Positions 61,733 through 64,000 of a stretch of 64,000 nt of DNA are shown piece by piece. This DNA is from an uncultured Prevotella sp. (GTDB taxonomy: Bacteria > Bacteroidota > Bacteroidia > Bacteroidales > Bacteroidaceae). Numbering within the stretch: position 1 is the first letter of the stretch; each line of letters begins with the position of its first letter. The position numbers and the translations under genes are program-made. Where the stretch lies: assembly GCA_900554545.1 (NCBI GenBank), contig USHW01000005.1:1-64000 (forward strand). The letters are read 5' to 3'. The notes beneath the pieces were generated by a model. The model saw only the letters and a list, made by a program, of their open reading frames with translations. It did not search any database and was not told the origin of the DNA.

Positions 61733-62182
61733 TCAGAACCTTTTTAGCTGCAATGTGGCGTAATCGGAACGCAGAACGAGGTTGTCACCGTCGGCAACGA
61801 CAACCTCAAACTCTGTAGTCGTCGCATTCATGCCGAACGGCAGCAGCTCGTCCACCGTGGCGTCCTCGTGCGCATCGCTCGTGGCGGCACGCCGTTTGAA
61901 ATCACGCATCACAACTTTCTTGCGCCCGTCCTTGTACTCAAAACGGGCGACAAACGAACCGTAACCGTTGGGGCCGTCCTTTTCTGACACTTCGACGACC
62001 ATCCGCGTTATGCCGTAATACAGCCTTTCACAGTCGTGCACCTCACCGTCGGCATTTGTCTCGAAACGTTCCAGCTGCCAAAAGCCTTCTATATCCTCGT
62101 CGATTGGGTCTTTCCAGTCGCACGAACTGCACACCGCGCAGGCCAGCAAGGCCGCAAATGCCATCTTAATTACTTTGCCCAT
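61733..62182 (-). CDS. Small lipocalin-like lipoprotein
   Basis: 149 residues with a lipoprotein signal ending AVCSSC (Cys21), then DWKDPIDEDIEGFWQLERFE, the G-x-W opening of lipocalin-like domains, and beta strands to the end (DGDNLVLRSDYATLQLKRF). It resembles a Bacteroidetes lipocalin-like family (possibly DUF4847); ligand unknown. It overlaps the wzi stop by 13 bp, so the two are co-expressed. Confidence 0.78.
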   Translation of the reverse strand: MGKVIKMAFAALLACAVCSSCDWKDPIDEDIEGFWQLERFETNADGEVHDCERLYYGITRMVVEVSEKDGPNGYGSFVARFEYKDGRKKVVMRDFKRRAATSDAHEDATVDELLPFGMNATTTEFEVVVADGDNLVLRSDYATLQLKRF

Positions 62183-63651
62183 AATATTCCGCTTTTCCTT
62201 ATTGTCAACATTCCTCCTACACTGCTGCCGAGATAGTCGCCGTCGTCGATGCCGCAGGAAGCCTCAAACTGCCATCCTTTCAGCCGCTTCGGCGTGTACG
62301 TAAGCTCGAATAGCATGCTGTTCTGATGCCTCGTCTCGTCCAACGGCACATTATAAGTGCCCCAGTGGCGCGTAAACGACAGGAGCATGCGGTAAGCCAG
62401 TTCGCTTGTCGGGTCGCCGCTTATGCCCACATGATGGGCTTTCAGCCTGTTGCTGTGGAACAACAGACTGCCGTCGCTGTTGTAGACAGGTCCGTAGGCA
62501 AAGGGGTGCCCTATGTTCTGTCCCCAATGCGTCCAGGGGTATGTTGTATGGTTGTAATAATCGTCGCGGCCGCTCATCTGCAAGTCGGTGAACGACCCGG
62601 CAACGCCGTCGTAGAGCACCGGTCCGGTCTGGTCGGTGGTGCACAACCCTTCCCAAAGCACCTTCGTAGCCACTGGGTTCTTTGGAAGAGTAACCTCAAC
62701 GCCTATGTGTCCGTCCTTCCACCGCCCGTACTGCCACGTCAGCTGCGAGTGGTCGTCGAAGAAATGCTCATAATACAGGCGCGCTTTCCAAGTCTTCGCC
62801 TCATAGTTAAGTGCGAAGTTCCAGCTTCCAGTGTGGTTTCCGTCAATGTTTTCCACAGTGCCTTCCTGTTTGGGGATTAGCGCCTTGAAAAAGTCTTTTA
62901 TGCCGCTGGGCATGTCGGCCACGAGCGAAAGCGAGCCGTCGGGCTGCATCTTCCACAGGCTTCCGCCAAACTGCGCCGTCTCAAGCATGCCTATTTCCAT
63001 TGTCAGAGGAAACTTCTCGGCATTGCCCACACGGAACATCATAGACTTTGTATGGTATATTACGTTCTTTGAAAACTGCTTGTCTGCCGCCACAAAGTCC
63101 TCGCGCCAGCGTCCGTCAGTCAGTAATCCGTAACCGATGTGTCCCTTCACGCCGAGCCAGCCCTTGGTAAAAGGCACGTTCCAATAGTCTTTCACTGCGA
63201 GCCTTACCTGCGGTATGGGGCGTGCGTTCGGGCCTTCAACCATCGCGCCGCTTGACAGCCGCATGTCCTTGTCCAAAGGGAAAGAGCCTCGCTCCTTGCT
63301 GCCCACACTCAAAGTCAGCACCTTCCACGACAAGTCGGCATACGCCTGCTGCACCACGAACGGAGCCGACTGGTCAACAGTGCCGGCCAAGTCAAGCCCG
63401 GCCTGCAAGCTCCAGCCGCGGCCGAAGCGTGTGTCATACTGAACTCCGGCGCGCAGGTATCCGCTGTTGGGGCGCTCGGAAGACAGGCCGTAGCGGTTGG
63501 CCGTAAACCATAGCGGCGCATACTTGCCCGACGAGGCATTGGCCGACAGCTCCACTTCATAGCGGAGCGAGTCTTCCCGCGCCGCCGCATGGAGAAAGCA
63601 CAGAGGCAGAACGGCGGCCATGAAAATCCTGATTACCTTCATTTTACGCAT
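62170..63651 (-). CDS. wzi: Capsule assembly protein Wzi family
   Basis: 493 residues from ATG 63651; an ATG three codons on is also possible, and sequence upstream of it is not signal-like. Signal peptide KVIRIFMAAVLPLCFLHAAA. The mature protein is an 18-strand type barrel: YEVELSANASSGKYAPLWFT at the start, VQQAYADLSWKVLTLSVGSK, SGAMVEGPNARPIPQVRLAV and FAYGPVYNSDGSLLFHSNRL. Wzi proteins in the outer membrane hold capsule polymer at the surface. It lies apart from the main polysaccharide operon (about 5 kb away, beyond asnA and dnaX). -7 box TACTTTTG at 63710-63717, minus strand. Confidence 0.9.
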   Translation of the reverse strand: MRKMKVIRIFMAAVLPLCFLHAAAREDSLRYEVELSANASSGKYAPLWFTANRYGLSSERPNSGYLRAGVQYDTRFGRGWSLQAGLDLAGTVDQSAPFVVQQAYADLSWKVLTLSVGSKERGSFPLDKDMRLSSGAMVEGPNARPIPQVRLAVKDYWNVPFTKGWLGVKGHIGYGLLTDGRWREDFVAADKQFSKNVIYHTKSMMFRVGNAEKFPLTMEIGMLETAQFGGSLWKMQPDGSLSLVADMPSGIKDFFKALIPKQEGTVENIDGNHTGSWNFALNYEAKTWKARLYYEHFFDDHSQLTWQYGRWKDGHIGVEVTLPKNPVATKVLWEGLCTTDQTGPVLYDGVAGSFTDLQMSGRDDYYNHTTYPWTHWGQNIGHPFAYGPVYNSDGSLLFHSNRLKAHHVGISGDPTSELAYRMLLSFTRHWGTYNVPLDETRHQNSMLFELTYTPKRLKGWQFEASCGIDDGDYLGSSVGGMLTIRKSGILWAK

Positions 63652-63709
63652 TGAATAAAAAACGGCCGACGGCAAACGCCGCCGACACTTACGTCTATAT
63701 TTAACGCGG

Positions 63710-63717
63710 CAAAAGTA
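63710..63717 (-). promoter_or_regulatory. -7 box of wzi
   Basis: TACTTTTG on the minus strand fits TAnnTTTG, with the ATG about 60 nt downstream. The -33 element is weak. Confidence 0.4.
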
Positions 63718-63770
63718 CAACAAAAATCCCGTCCGTTAAAATTATAGCGGCAAAAAGTAACCGGGCATGA

Positions 63771-63861
63771 CGCGAAAGGACGTCTTTTGCATTGCGAAAA
63801 GCCATGTTTTGCCTTATGAAAGGCCACCTTTTACAATTCAAAAGACGGCCTTTTACAACAC
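63771..63861. repeat. Dispersed palindromic repeat, copy 6
   Basis: GGACGTCTTTTGCATTGCGA, GCCATGTTTTGCC, AAAGGCCACCTTTTACAATT and AAAAGACGGCCTTTTACAAC. It sits upstream of wzi. The remaining sequence to the right edge holds no gene. Confidence 0.6.
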
Positions 63862-63967
63862 ATTGAGTATCAACGGATTACAAGACCGGCTGCAATTTGG
63901 CCAAACAATCAGTAAATGATGTACAACCATCAGTAATCAATATACACACGCAATGGCGCAAACAGCC

Positions 63968-63975
63968 TATCTTTG
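63968..63975 (+). promoter_or_regulatory. -7 box for a gene beyond the right edge
   Basis: TATCTTTG, followed by AACCG and a purine-rich stretch up to the window end. No -33 match. It suggests a plus-strand gene starting just outside the window. Confidence 0.35.
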
Positions 63976-64000
63976 CAACCGTTAAAACAAGAAAGGAAAA

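Overview
The window looks like chromosomal DNA of a Bacteroidales bacterium, most likely Prevotella or a close relative. The reasons are an Mfa-type (type V) fimbrial operon, many Bacteroidetes-only families (DUF3575, DUF3868, DUF4252, DUF4301, DUF4837), promoters of the TTTG / TAnnTTTG type, almost no Shine-Dalgarno sequences, and a type VI-B CRISPR locus. No rRNA, complete insertion sequence, prophage or replication origin was seen. The assignment rests on reading the sequence, not on a database search.

Layout. 1-14.1 kb (minus strand): a fimbrial operon running DUF3575 barrel, DUF3868/OmpA-TPR protein, Mfa1-like major fimbrillin, Mfa2-like anchor, two further fimbrillin-like lipoproteins, and a very large exported protein cut by the left edge. 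14.9-22.2 kb: DUF4301 protein, a RelA-type ppGpp synthetase whose hydrolase centre is destroyed, a TetR regulator, and a malic enzyme with a PTA-like domain behind a leader with two tiny basic reading frames. 22.5-25.2 kb: an ECF sigma factor, a membrane putative anti-sigma factor and three DUF4252 exported proteins, headed by an ECF-like promoter. 25.4-28.7 kb: a five-repeat CRISPR array joined directly to a compact 1000-residue Cas13b carrying both HEPN RxxxxH motifs, with no cas1, cas2, csx27 or csx28 nearby. 29.0-32.1 kb: tRNA-His, then secG, a TPR protein, lptE and a sigma-54 activator. 32.3-36.6 kb: an AT-rich operon of exported and membrane proteins of unknown function. Its promoter spacer holds a run of 11 C, and its membrane gene is split by a frameshift at GGGAAAA. 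37.4-43.4 kb: a housekeeping string (rlmN, DUF4837, pdxA, a flippase-like membrane protein, a SWIM zinc-finger protein). 43.6-44.9 kb: an orphan Mfa2-like lipoprotein. 45.2-58.1 kb (minus): an exopolysaccharide/capsule operon, from the priming sugar transferase through Wza-type export, Wzz, Wzx and Wzy to an acyltransferase, a WbsX protein and three glycosyltransferases; its middle is clearly more AT-rich than the flanks. 58.7-63.7 kb: asnA, dnaX, then a small lipoprotein and wzi on the other strand.

How it fits together. Much of the window concerns the cell surface: fimbriae, exopolysaccharide assembly, the outer-membrane helper Wzi, LptE and the unknown exported operon. The Cas13b locus is an RNA-targeting defence module between a strong terminator and a tRNA gene. 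Two kinds of non-coding structure recur: a family of dispersed palindromes built from AAAGACGGCCTTTTGCA-like words (six intergenic copies), and long, mutually unrelated imperfect inverted repeats in intergenic gaps, the largest having perfect 44-bp arms between dnaX and its convergent neighbour.
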